A stretch of DNA of 24,235 nt from positions 1 to 24,235 of the forward strand of contig SLDF01000321.1 of NCBI GenBank assembly GCA_007125435.1. The letters run 5' to 3'. Origin of the DNA: Saprospiraceae bacterium (GTDB lineage Bacteria; Bacteroidota; Bacteroidia; Chitinophagales; Saprospiraceae). Positions within the stretch are counted from its first letter, which is position 1; each line of letters opens with the position of its first letter. Under the pieces are notes generated by a model that was given only the letters and a program-made list of their open reading frames with translations, was not told the origin of the DNA and searched no databases. Positions 1 to 8,048 of the stretch are shown here, piece by piece. A program made the translations under genes and the position numbers.

Positions 1-142
1 GGAAGTATAAAGTAAAATTATCAAGCAGTGCAGCGGTCTAGCCTTTGAAGATGGCATCAAGGGTAGCCTGACTCCGTAAGTATTTTTTTTCGAAGAGATT
101 GCTCAAAAGAGCAAGACTTGGGATCATTAAGATGGCTGTTTT

Positions 143-189
143 CAGACTCTAAAAAGCGACCTGTAACGCAGTGAAGGGTGATGCCCAAA
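143..189 (-). repeat. Deleted copy D of the dispersed GGGCATCACC repeat
   Basis: Positions 156-189 are the reverse complement of 1687-1720 at 33 of 34 bases. The preceding CAGACTCT (143-150) matches another block of the full-length copies, so this looks like a copy that has lost its middle. It lies downstream of the deacetylase-like gene and points opposite to copy A. The small open frame crossing it (57-251, minus) has no recognisable protein features. Confidence 0.75.
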
Positions 190-287
190 GCTATAAAAGT
201 GACTGTTACATAAACTGTGAATACATGCGTATAGTCTGACCTGCGCGACAAGCCGCTCTAAACAACAAAATCCATCAATCCATAAAA

Positions 288-1607
288 TCACCCGTCACCC
301 AAGATTTTCATAATATCATATGGTACGGATGCCCATCCATCCCAGCCCATTAATGGGCTCATGGAGCTATTGTGCCAGAGAAGGACGATAGGCAGGCGAT
401 TTGCACGCATAAACTTGATATGGGCGGATAATACGCCTAGTGTCTGCTGAGGGGTGCGCTGCAATTGATTTTTGAAGGCGGCGTCCATAGCAAAGAAGGG
501 GTGAACCATGAGTGGCGTGGCAGATTCGGAGGTCAGGTCGTACCAGGCAAATGGACAAGCGGTGCCGGCGCGATAGCCTATACCGTCGTGATAGCCCATG
601 GTGTGGTCGGCCGTGATACCTACATCCAGAAGCGACCTGTAGGTGGTCGGCCACCTGAGCTGTAAATAATGTTGGCGGGAGGCCTCCACGGGCTTATCGA
701 GAATGCTCTCCAGAGCCCGACATTCTTTTTGTAATAGTGAGGAGTCAGACGCTGTGCCTGCTGAGAAGTGAATGCCTACCTTGCTGCGTTGGTCAAGGTG
801 GCGAATCAACTTTCTGACTTCGGGGTGGCGTGGCGAATAGCTCTTATCAATACCTCGACCATCTGAGAGTAAAACGAAAAAGTGGGTATCAATACCATAC
901 CGATCGGCTGTATCGAGTATGGCGTCATAGGTGTCAAATGGGTCTGCCTCTCCCCGCAATAAGTAGTCAAACCGCGCGCGCATAGTGTCCGATTCCCACC
1001 GAATGAGATCTCTGCCAAACCCTATCCATTGCCTGATAAGTGGCTTATTCTCGAATGCCCACGCCTGGTCTATATCGACCGAGAGGGCGTGACGATCCGG
1101 AAATGTGTAGACAAGCTGCATGGAGTCAGTTGCTTGCCGCAGTGCTGCTGCAAAGGCTCTTTTCCAAAGCTCTACATGAGGCACCTGAAGGCGGTCATAT
1201 CTGGAGAGCGGATGATCTTGAGCTGCGTGCCGGTTCATCGTGCCGGAGGGCTGTCCGATGGCCTCTTCATAGCACGTCAGGCTCCAGAAGCACAAGGCCA
1301 ATATATCAAAGGCAAAAACAGAAGCCTGCTCAGAGGTCTGAAACCAATAATCCACTCCATCCCTCTCCTCTAGCTGCATAGGCGCCTGACGCTGTCGATA
1401 GCCCACAGTCATGACCGGGTGCGGCTTGATATGACAGATGGCATGATCGACCGGCCGATGAGAATAATTGATAATGGGCAGTTCGCAAGTCTGCAGCGCA
1501 TCATCATCCAGCCACACGATGTCATCGACATTGCTGTACCGAAAAAGCTCCCGGGCGGCATAGGTCACCCTACTGTTCTTACTATCAGAATAAATGGCTA
1601 TCTCCAT
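288..1607 (-). CDS. DUF7033-like polysaccharide deacetylase-fold protein
   Basis: This 439-residue protein resembles the Bacteroidota family annotated as polysaccharide deacetylase-like proteins with an N-terminal DUF7033 region. From about residue 170 on it has the family's landmarks: SVDIDQAWAF (176-185), GIH (278-280), SRQHYL (310-315), GYRAGT (344-349) and LLWHNSS (409-415). The aspartates near 178-180 and histidines 280, 313 and 411 are plausible metal or catalytic residues, by analogy with NodB-type deacetylases. No signal peptide is seen, so it is probably cytoplasmic. The substrate is unknown; in this phylum such genes are often linked to surface polysaccharide work, but no neighbour here supports that. 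The ATG start fits a short leader after a -7 box at 1628-1635. The gene looks GC-richer than the genes to its right and sits between inverted repeat copies, which may hint at separate acquisition. Confidence 0.8.
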   Translation of the reverse strand: MEIAIYSDSKNSRVTYAARELFRYSNVDDIVWLDDDALQTCELPIINYSHRPVDHAICHIKPHPVMTVGYRQRQAPMQLEERDGVDYWFQTSEQASVFAFDILALCFWSLTCYEEAIGQPSGTMNRHAAQDHPLSRYDRLQVPHVELWKRAFAAALRQATDSMQLVYTFPDRHALSVDIDQAWAFENKPLIRQWIGFGRDLIRWESDTMRARFDYLLRGEADPFDTYDAILDTADRYGIDTHFFVLLSDGRGIDKSYSPRHPEVRKLIRHLDQRSKVGIHFSAGTASDSSLLQKECRALESILDKPVEASRQHYLQLRWPTTYRSLLDVGITADHTMGYHDGIGYRAGTACPFAWYDLTSESATPLMVHPFFAMDAAFKNQLQRTPQQTLGVLSAHIKFMRANRLPIVLLWHNSSMSPLMGWDGWASVPYDIMKILGDG

Positions 1608-1627
1608 TGCAAAAGCGTTGCTGATCC

Positions 1628-1635
1628 CAAAAGTA
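1628..1635 (-). promoter_or_regulatory. Candidate -7 box for the deacetylase-like gene
   Basis: Read on the minus strand this is TACTTTTG, a match to the Bacteroidota -7 consensus TAnnTTTG. It is about 20 bases before the ATG at 1607. No TTG is present at the usual -33 distance, so support is only moderate. Confidence 0.35.
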
Positions 1636-1686
1636 AGATTTTCGCCCTATTTATAGCTGTATAGAGCGTGCATTTCCGTTTGATGT

Positions 1687-1816
1687 TTTGGGCATCACCC
1701 TTCACTGCGTTACGGGTCGCTACGCTCCGGGGCTCCCTAGACGGTCGGCCTCTGCTACGTTGTCTCTACGCAGAGTCTGGCTCCTGACGTCGCCACCCAC
1801 TCCGCATCGCTGATGC
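1687..1816 (+). repeat. Copy A of the dispersed GGGCATCACC repeat
   Basis: The copy runs from TTTGGGCATCACCC to GCATCGCTGATGC. It shares these blocks with copy B in the same order: GGGTCGCTACG, GGCTCCCT, ACGGTCGGCCTCT, TACGCAGAGTCTGGCTCC and TGACGTCGCCACCC. A local stem forms between CTCTGC (1750-1755) and GCAGAG (1770-1775). It lies between the divergent deacetylase-like gene and the barrel-protein gene. I do not recognise it as a named element. Confidence 0.85.
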
Positions 1817-2162
1817 AAGACAGTAGATCAAACCCAAGTGTCCACTCACCTTGATGATGGTGTTAACAAATATCCATCTCAGTAACAAAACATTAATAAA
1901 AAAGAGATGGCATGGATTGAACTAATGTTTTAATAAAAATATTTATTATATTAGTAGTGTCTATCAAGCCTGTATTGTACTTTGTGGCTTGATGATAAGG
2001 TTTTTAGGGGCGACAAAGAAAGTGATTTCTTTAATAAGGTATAATCACCTACATGATAAATGCAGCTTTTTTGCCTTATTTCGAAGCCATTTCAGTTCAT
2101 ATTCTGCCATGGACATGTATTGCAGGGCAGTCATGAGATAAAGCATCATTCGAGGTCAAACT
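1817..2162. other. AT-rich gene-free stretch before the barrel gene
   Basis: This 346-base stretch holds no coding frame that I can support. It becomes strongly AT-rich after 1860. It should contain the promoter of the barrel-lipA unit, but no clean TTG plus TAnnTTTG pair is visible. The closest string is TACTTTG near 1978, one base short of the consensus spacing. Confidence 0.5.
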
Positions 2163-2942
2163 ATGAATAGATATTTTTTGAGCATATTGATACTTTTCGC
2201 TTGTTATGCATTTTTGCATGCGCAGGTGGTATTTCAGCCAAAGCCATTGACTGAAAACAGGAAAGGTGTGCTATATGAAAAAGAGTTGACCTTTGATTTT
2301 ACACTACATACAAATGGATACAATGTCGGCGTAAGCTGGGGAGAGATGGCGACCTACTACAGGACTAATTTCTACTATATAGGCTTTGGAGAGATAAAGC
2401 ACCCAAAAGAGTATCGACAAAACTTCAGGTTTATCAACCCTGCAAACAATCAGACATCGCGATCATTTATCTACGGTAAGCAGAATAACTTCTTCTTGCT
2501 AAGAGCTGGTAAAGGAATCAAGAAATACTATTCTGAAAAAGCTAAAGAGAAGGGTGTAGCAGTATCGTTGGTATTAGAGGGAGGCCCGACATTGGGAATA
2601 TTAAAGCCGGTATATCTGAATGTCAATACAAGTGAGAACCGAGGGCAATTGACAGCAATAAGATATACGGAAGAAACAGCCGAGGATTTTCTGAATTTAC
2701 CATTTATCTTTGGGTCTGCCGGCTTTGCCAGAGGTATTGATGAGGTGCGATTTGTCCCGGGGCTTCATGGCCGTATAGCAGCTAACTTTGAGTGGGGCGC
2801 ATATGATGAATTTATAAAAGCTGCAGAGGTAGGTCTGATGTTAGATGTCTTTCCTCGTACGGTTCCCATCATGGTAACCGAGACAAATAGACCATTCTTT
2901 TTAAATCTTTACATAACTTTGCAACTAGGTCGAAGATCCTAA
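2163..2942 (+). CDS. Putative outer-membrane beta-barrel protein upstream of lipA
   Basis: The product is a 259-residue exported protein. It has a clear signal peptide (residues 1-20, cleavage expected at HA|Q). The body alternates polar and aromatic-rich strands, with many Tyr, Phe and Gly residues (for example TNFYYIGFGEI near 68-78), and the C-terminus is strand-like and ends in LYITLQLGRRS. This pattern suggests a small outer-membrane barrel, but I see no named family motif. It is 26 bases upstream of lipA on the same strand, so the two are probably co-transcribed. A direct role in lipoate metabolism is not implied by the sequence; the pairing may be only positional. A periplasmic all-beta protein is the main alternative. 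Confidence 0.6.
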   Translation: MNRYFLSILILFACYAFLHAQVVFQPKPLTENRKGVLYEKELTFDFTLHTNGYNVGVSWGEMATYYRTNFYYIGFGEIKHPKEYRQNFRFINPANNQTSRSFIYGKQNNFFLLRAGKGIKKYYSEKAKEKGVAVSLVLEGGPTLGILKPVYLNVNTSENRGQLTAIRYTEETAEDFLNLPFIFGSAGFARGIDEVRFVPGLHGRIAANFEWGAYDEFIKAAEVGLMLDVFPRTVPIMVTETNRPFFLNLYITLQLGRRS

Positions 2943-2968
2943 CGTTAGGATTCCTAAAATGTATTATT

Positions 2969-3841
2969 ATGATTGAATTGCCGGTGGTAGAGTCCCCCAG
3001 CCAGAGGAGATCAAAGCCCGACTGGTTAAGGGTAAAGCTACCAATAGGAGATAAATATAAAAAGGTTCGTCGGTTAGTCGATGAATACAATCTACATACC
3101 ATTTGTCAGAGCGGAAATTGTCCAAACATGGGAGAGTGCTGGGGAGCCGGTACAGCGACCTTTATGATTTTGGGTAATACCTGTACGCGTTCTTGTTCAT
3201 TTTGTGCTGTAAAGACAGGGCGGCCACCTGAGTATGATGAGGATGAGCCTAGAAGAGTAGCAGAGGCCATATTCCTCATGGAAGTCAAGCACGCCGTCAT
3301 CACATCTGTCAATAGAGATGAATTAAAAGACCGTGGAGCAGAAATCTGGTATCAGACAGTAAGAGAAATAAAGGCCAAATCACCTCAGACAACGATTGAG
3401 ACCTTGATCCCTGACGTCAAAGCGACCTGGGATGCCCTGGAGCGTATGATCAGCGCCGGTCAGGAAGTCGTATCACATAACATGGAGACAGTAGAGGCCT
3501 TATACAGAAAGGTCAGACCTCAAGCCAAGTACTACAGAAGTCTGGAGCAAATCAAGCGGACAAAAGACTATGGCAAGCGCACCAAGTCCGGTGTCATGCT
3601 GGGTCTCGGCGAGAAAGACGAAGAAGTGTACAAGATCATGGATGACCTCGTAGAGCATGGCTGTGATGTATTGACACTAGGTCAGTACTTACAACCTACA
3701 AAGATGCACCTCGAAGTAGCCGAGTACGTACATCCTGACAAGTTTGAGCACTTCAAAGAGGTTGGCTATCAAAAAGGCTTTGATTTTGTAGAAAGTGGTC
3801 CATTGGTAAGATCCAGCTATCACGCTGAGCGTCATCTCTAG
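2969..3841 (+). CDS. lipA: Lipoyl synthase LipA
   Basis: LipA is a radical SAM enzyme that inserts two sulfurs into octanoyl groups on the E2 subunits of 2-oxoacid dehydrogenases and on glycine cleavage H protein. The 290 residues match the usual length. The auxiliary cluster cysteines are at 46, 51 and 57 (CQSGNCPNMGECW), and the radical SAM CxxxCxxC is at 72, 76 and 79 (CTRSCSFC). The C-terminal RSSY (281-284) supplies the serine ligand of the auxiliary cluster. VMLGLGE and LGQYLQPT are also family-typical. It follows the barrel gene by 26 bases. It is cytoplasmic and depends on Fe-S supply; the HesB/IscA-type gene at 23172 is in the same window but not linked to it. No lipB is present here. 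Confidence 0.97.
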   Translation: MIELPVVESPSQRRSKPDWLRVKLPIGDKYKKVRRLVDEYNLHTICQSGNCPNMGECWGAGTATFMILGNTCTRSCSFCAVKTGRPPEYDEDEPRRVAEAIFLMEVKHAVITSVNRDELKDRGAEIWYQTVREIKAKSPQTTIETLIPDVKATWDALERMISAGQEVVSHNMETVEALYRKVRPQAKYYRSLEQIKRTKDYGKRTKSGVMLGLGEKDEEVYKIMDDLVEHGCDVLTLGQYLQPTKMHLEVAEYVHPDKFEHFKEVGYQKGFDFVESGPLVRSSYHAERHL

Positions 3842-3909
3842 TCTCAGGGTGTCTATTGTTTCAATATCCTGATAGACCTTGTACGCATATTGTTATTTTT
3901 TGCTTAAGT

Positions 3910-3930
3910 TCGTGCCAATAGGTGCGACAA
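3910..3930 (+). repeat. Short hairpin directly before the lipid kinase start
   Basis: TCGTGCC (3910-3916) pairs with GGTGCGA (3921-3927) around an AATA loop, with two G-U pairs, and is followed by CAAC. The pattern (a hairpin ending in GG-T/A-GCGACA) is also found at 9954-9978, suggesting one short repeat family. It ends only a few bases before the ATG at 3935, where the ribosome would bind. Confidence 0.45.
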
Positions 3931-3934
3931 CTGC

Positions 3935-4867
3935 ATGAAAAGTATTGTATTCATATGCCATGGTAGACTCTGGTGGAAACACAAGTTGTCGAAAGTGATC
4001 GAGCAAGTCTTTGCTGATGATTTTTCCTGCACTATATTATATACAATAGATAAGGGGCACGCTCACCGAATCGTAAAAGATTACATCAATAACGGGTACA
4101 AGTATTTTGTCGTTGTAGGTGGAGATGGCCTACTGAATGAGGTGGTCAATGGCATGATGGCTGTAGGGGCCGACGCATTAGAGATATTAGAAGGCATTCG
4201 ACTTGGCATCTGGCCAAAGGGCAGTGGAAATGACTTTTCTAAAACCATAGGCAGTTCTAAAGATTTGAACCATCTGAGGCATTTGATCATCAATGACTTT
4301 TACGTCCCTTGCGACATAGGTCATTTGCGCTATCATGACAGTGCGGGCGGCAGAAAAGAAGGTTACTTCATCAATATTGCCGATATAGGCCTGGGCGGTC
4401 TGGTCGCAAAGCTAATAGACAAAATGCCTAAATTCCTCCATCCCGGCTTGGCTTATCAATTGGCCATACTAATTGCCCTGTTTCAATATCGACACAAGCG
4501 CGTCTCCATCAGTATGAACAACAGTGATGCCACAGTGTCGGATATCATGGCATTAATCATTGCTAATGGGCAGTATTTTGGCAGTGGCCTTGGTATAGCA
4601 CCAGAAGCCCATCCGAGCGATGGACAGTTTAATGTTGTCAAAATAGGTTCCATAGGCTTGAGAGATTACATAGCCCAAATAAAAAATATAAAGCAGTCAA
4701 GAATATTGGATCATCCCGAAGTGTTCTATTATACTTGCTATAATCTGCATGTAGAGTCATTAACTGAAAGCCTGCCCATTGATGTAGATGGCGAATATTA
4801 TGGTGAGACACCGCTAGAGGTGAGAATGCTGCATCGGATTTTACCGATATGGTCTGATATGGCGTGA
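3935..4867 (+). CDS. Diacylglycerol kinase family lipid kinase
   Basis: This 310-residue protein belongs to the diacylglycerol kinase/YegS/sphingosine kinase catalytic family, which phosphorylates lipid alcohols with ATP at the cytoplasmic face of the membrane. The nucleotide loop GGDGLLNEV (62-70), the GIWPKGSGNDF motif (91-101) and the C-terminal DVDGE (283-287) are all present, so it should be active. The usual N-terminal NPxSG motif is replaced by ICHGRLWW (residues 7-14), which is unusual. It starts 93 bases after lipA, with a hairpin just before the ATG, so it may have its own expression control. The substrate (diacylglycerol or another lipid) cannot be told from sequence. Confidence 0.88.
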   Translation: MKSIVFICHGRLWWKHKLSKVIEQVFADDFSCTILYTIDKGHAHRIVKDYINNGYKYFVVVGGDGLLNEVVNGMMAVGADALEILEGIRLGIWPKGSGNDFSKTIGSSKDLNHLRHLIINDFYVPCDIGHLRYHDSAGGRKEGYFINIADIGLGGLVAKLIDKMPKFLHPGLAYQLAILIALFQYRHKRVSISMNNSDATVSDIMALIIANGQYFGSGLGIAPEAHPSDGQFNVVKIGSIGLRDYIAQIKNIKQSRILDHPEVFYYTCYNLHVESLTESLPIDVDGEYYGETPLEVRMLHRILPIWSDMA

Positions 4868-5081
4868 TCCATGTTTCATTTCGATGAATTACCTTTGTGA
4901 CCGCATTAAAAAACATCATCAGGCATATGGTGTTGTCTAGCATGTAAAGCCTGACGCATTGATGTGTACTTGCAGAAAAGGTCATATATGCATATGCATT
5001 ATTAAACCCAAATTATGAACATTGCATGATTTGGTTTTAAGACTTTTGTAGAAAATAGATAAAACCCACAAATAGAAACTT

Positions 5082-5849
5082 ATGAAATTAATCTCATGGA
5101 ATGTAAATGGCATCAGAGCCGCAGTAGGAAAATCTTTCCTGGACCAGTTCAATGACCTGGACGCTGACATATTTTGTGTACAGGAAACAAAAGCACAGGA
5201 CCACCAGGTCAGTGAGGCACTGTCGGATATCAATGACTATCATATTCATTCTAACTCAGCGGAGAAGAAGGGTTACTCAGGCGTCTGCACAATGTCAAAG
5301 CAATCGAATCCAGAGGTTAAAAAAGGTATAGGGATAGAAGAACACGATAATGAAGGCCGGGTGATCACAACAGATCACGATCACTTTTACCTGGTCAATG
5401 TCTATGTGCCTAATAGTGGTAATGGATTGAAGCGATTGGATTACAGAGCTGAATGGGACAGAGCTTTTGCTCAGTACTTATCGGATTTGCGCATTGTGAA
5501 ACCCGTGATTGTCACCGGCGACTTTAACGTATCACATCAGCCAATTGATTTGGCCAGACCTAAGCAAAATTATAACAAGACTTCTGGTTATACCCAGGTC
5601 GAAATAGACGGCATCAGCCATATTTTGGACCAGGGCTTTATAGATTCCTTTCGCCATCTACATCCGGAGAAAGTCCAGTATACATTTTGGAGTATGAGAT
5701 TTGGCGCGAGAGCTAAGAATGTGGGCTGGCGATTGGACTATTTCTTGGTAGATGAGCGTCTACAGGATGCGATTACTTCTGCTTACATTCTGGATCAGGA
5801 AATGGGATCAGATCACTGTCCGATAGGTCTAGAGTTGGACTTGTCGTAG
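5082..5849 (+). CDS. xth: Exodeoxyribonuclease III (AP endonuclease, ExoA/Xth type)
   Basis: The enzyme cleaves DNA at abasic sites and removes 3' blocking groups in base-excision repair. All catalytic landmarks of the Xth/APE1 family are present in 255 residues: Asn7 (SWNVNGIR), Glu35 (VQETKA), Tyr108 (NVYVPN), Asp147 and Asn149 (TGDFNV), Asp219 (WRLDYF) and the Asp244-His245 pair (SDHCPI). The ATG is preceded by an AT-rich leader rather than a Shine-Dalgarno site, as is common in Bacteroidota. It is a single gene: the upstream gap is 214 bases and a strong terminator follows. In the upstream gap TACCTTTG (4890-4897) resembles a -7 box but lies far from the start. Confidence 0.95.
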   Translation: MKLISWNVNGIRAAVGKSFLDQFNDLDADIFCVQETKAQDHQVSEALSDINDYHIHSNSAEKKGYSGVCTMSKQSNPEVKKGIGIEEHDNEGRVITTDHDHFYLVNVYVPNSGNGLKRLDYRAEWDRAFAQYLSDLRIVKPVIVTGDFNVSHQPIDLARPKQNYNKTSGYTQVEIDGISHILDQGFIDSFRHLHPEKVQYTFWSMRFGARAKNVGWRLDYFLVDERLQDAITSAYILDQEMGSDHCPIGLELDLS

Positions 5850-5863
5850 ATCAATCTAATAAA

Positions 5864-5902
5864 AAAAAGGGTATGATGCAGAATTAGCATCATACCCTTT
5901 TT
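5864..5902. terminator. Bidirectional rho-independent terminator
   Basis: A 16-base perfect inverted repeat (5864-5879 and 5887-5902) surrounds a 7-base loop. It has an A-tract on the left and a T-tract on the right, so it works on both strands. It sits between the convergent xth and M16 genes. Confidence 0.92.
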
Positions 5903-5924
5903 CTATTTTGTCGGCTCCCTTCTA

Positions 5925-7973
5925 TTATTCAAAAGTATCAGCAGGAAGCTCCTTGTTAAATTCAATGCTTTCCACTTTAGATTTCAATGGAAATGGTATT
6001 TGCGGTGAATTCAATTCCATAGACATAGGAAACAGAACACCGCTAACTTCTTCGTAGTCGCTCATGAAAGAGTCACCCGCCATTGGATTCTCAGATTTTA
6101 CTTTCAACCCGGTTTCGACACTGTAGTACTCAGAAGACACAGGGCCATCCTCGTTAGAAACGACGATTTTATAGGCATTTTCGCCCTTTACTTCTCTGAT
6201 GCCATCTAGTGTCAATGTGTATCCCAATTTATTGTAGTACAATTCAGGGAAAACATATGTGTCCAACTCTCCTTTTTTAAGGTCTTCTTCAGCCAGCTCC
6301 TGGACCTGGCCCATTGAGCTTACTTTTCCCTGGCCATCGTATATCACCATGCGCTGCATGACATTGCCCATCATGCTGACCTCATTGACAAAGCCACCAT
6401 TCTCTACATCGTAAATCATTTTCATGTTCATCGTCTGGCCCTGTATATCGGCAGACATCTCGATTTCGGCATTTTTTACATTTTGTACTAAGTCTATGCC
6501 ACCTATGGCATCCAGATACTTCATGATAATTATATCCGGTGTGATATCAGCATCTTCTATTTCGATGGTTTTGACAGGATCTCCCATTGGAGAGTACATA
6601 GTTACAGGCCCGAAAGCTTCTAACTTTTCCTTGATTTCAGAAGCATTACCTACAACTGTAATGTGCATATTATTAGGCTTTATATACTTTTTAGCAGCTG
6701 CATGAACATCCTCAATGGTAATGGCATTCAACCTCTGCAGGTACGTTCTGTAGAAGTCATCATTCAATCCATAGCGCTTTGTGTTGATAGCAAAATTGGC
6801 TATCGTGCCCGGGTTCTCTAATGATCTGGCAAAGCTACCTCCAATATTGGCTTTAGCAGAAGCCAATTCATCTTCTGTGACACCTTCATCTACGATCTTA
6901 TTTAATTCATAAAGCATCTCATAGATGGCACTATCCGTCACATGTCCTCCGACGCTTGATCCCACACTAAAGCTTGCAATCAACTTGTCCGACCCAAAAC
7001 GAGAGTAAGCACCATAAGTGTAGCCTTTATCCTCTCTTAAGTTCATGAAAAGCCTTGATGAACCCCCTGAACCCAATATTTGATTCAAAACTCTAGTTGT
7101 CAGATAATCCTCATTGTCCAGACTCATATCCACAGGATAGGTTAAGTTTAAGACAGATTGATTAGCAGATGCCTTGTCTACGAGGGCGACCATATTCTCT
7201 TTTGGTGGCTGTGGCACTTCGTATACTTTACCGGGGACGTCTCCTCTTTCCCAGGCACTGAAGTACTTGGTCACCAAAGCCTTGGCATCGTCAAACGATA
7301 TGTCGCCTACTATAGCAAGATAGGCTACATTAGGCTTAAAAAAAGTATTGTGATATGCCCTCACGTCATCGACAGTGATATTGTCATAAGTTTCTTCTGT
7401 CTCAGGCTCTCCATATGGGTGGTTGTCCCCAAAGTTCAAGCGTGCAGATACCATTGATGAAATAGCTGATGGGTCATTGGTTGCCAATGCCAGTCCTGAT
7501 TTTGCCTGTGTCTTTAGCTTATCTAGCTCTTCTTCAGGGAATAAAGGATTATAGAGCGCATCTGTCATGAGGTCTAACACCTTATCTCTGTGTCTTGTCA
7601 AACTAGAGGCAAACATAGAAGTAGATCCGGCTGATACTCTGGCACCCATAAAGTCAATCTCCTCGTTGAATGTATCTTTATCGCGATTGGTCGTACCGGC
7701 AGTCATCATCTCGCCTATCATGTCCGATAGTCCGGCTTTATCGCCTTCCAATACCGGATCGACATCCAATCTTAGAGAGAAGCTGATTCGTGGCAATTTA
7801 TCATTTTCGATGACAAATACCTTCAGACCATTGTCCAATGTAAAAGATTGAGCCTCTCCAAGTTGTATTTCAGGAGCAGGCCCTGCTTCGGGACGTTTAG
7901 AACGATCCAGCTGCGCATGAGCAACAGTCGATAGTCCCATTAAAGCAATTAAAATGAAATTTATGATTCTCAT
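5925..7973 (-). CDS. Inactive M16-type peptidase subunit with C-terminal extension
   Basis: This 682-residue exported protein has a signal peptide (1-20, cleaved at HA|Q) and two M16 (insulinase/MPP-like) modules over roughly residues 40-460. The zinc motif HxxEH is lost: the equivalent stretch reads GLSDMIGEMM (81-90). The second module keeps an R/Y-type region (Arg307 and GYTYG at 317-321), as expected for the non-catalytic partner of a two-subunit M16 enzyme. From about 475 to the end there is an extra beta-rich region (starting ITPDIIIMKYLDAIGG) that resembles outer-membrane lipoprotein-sorting (LolA/LolB-like) folds. The active partner is encoded 75 bases upstream in the same operon. The likely site is the periplasm, processing peptides as a heterodimer. 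The C-terminal assignment is tentative. Confidence 0.88.
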   Translation of the reverse strand: MRIINFILIALMGLSTVAHAQLDRSKRPEAGPAPEIQLGEAQSFTLDNGLKVFVIENDKLPRISFSLRLDVDPVLEGDKAGLSDMIGEMMTAGTTNRDKDTFNEEIDFMGARVSAGSTSMFASSLTRHRDKVLDLMTDALYNPLFPEEELDKLKTQAKSGLALATNDPSAISSMVSARLNFGDNHPYGEPETEETYDNITVDDVRAYHNTFFKPNVAYLAIVGDISFDDAKALVTKYFSAWERGDVPGKVYEVPQPPKENMVALVDKASANQSVLNLTYPVDMSLDNEDYLTTRVLNQILGSGGSSRLFMNLREDKGYTYGAYSRFGSDKLIASFSVGSSVGGHVTDSAIYEMLYELNKIVDEGVTEDELASAKANIGGSFARSLENPGTIANFAINTKRYGLNDDFYRTYLQRLNAITIEDVHAAAKKYIKPNNMHITVVGNASEIKEKLEAFGPVTMYSPMGDPVKTIEIEDADITPDIIIMKYLDAIGGIDLVQNVKNAEIEMSADIQGQTMNMKMIYDVENGGFVNEVSMMGNVMQRMVIYDGQGKVSSMGQVQELAEEDLKKGELDTYVFPELYYNKLGYTLTLDGIREVKGENAYKIVVSNEDGPVSSEYYSVETGLKVKSENPMAGDSFMSDYEEVSGVLFPMSMELNSPQIPFPLKSKVESIEFNKELPADTFE

Positions 7974-8048
7974 ATGATAATATTTTTTGTGATGTAGCAG
8001 ATTAATATGTTCTTATTTAATATTTGGCCGCTAATGGGTTAATGTTGT

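Noticed and set aside
1029..1381. Two overlapping plus-strand frames of about 113 codons
   Set aside because: They are shadows of the GC-rich deacetylase-like gene, which has clear family motifs on the minus strand.
3841..3890. Possible terminator after lipA
   Set aside because: Only a 6-base stem (GTCTAT/ATAGAC) with a long loop and no T-tract next to it.
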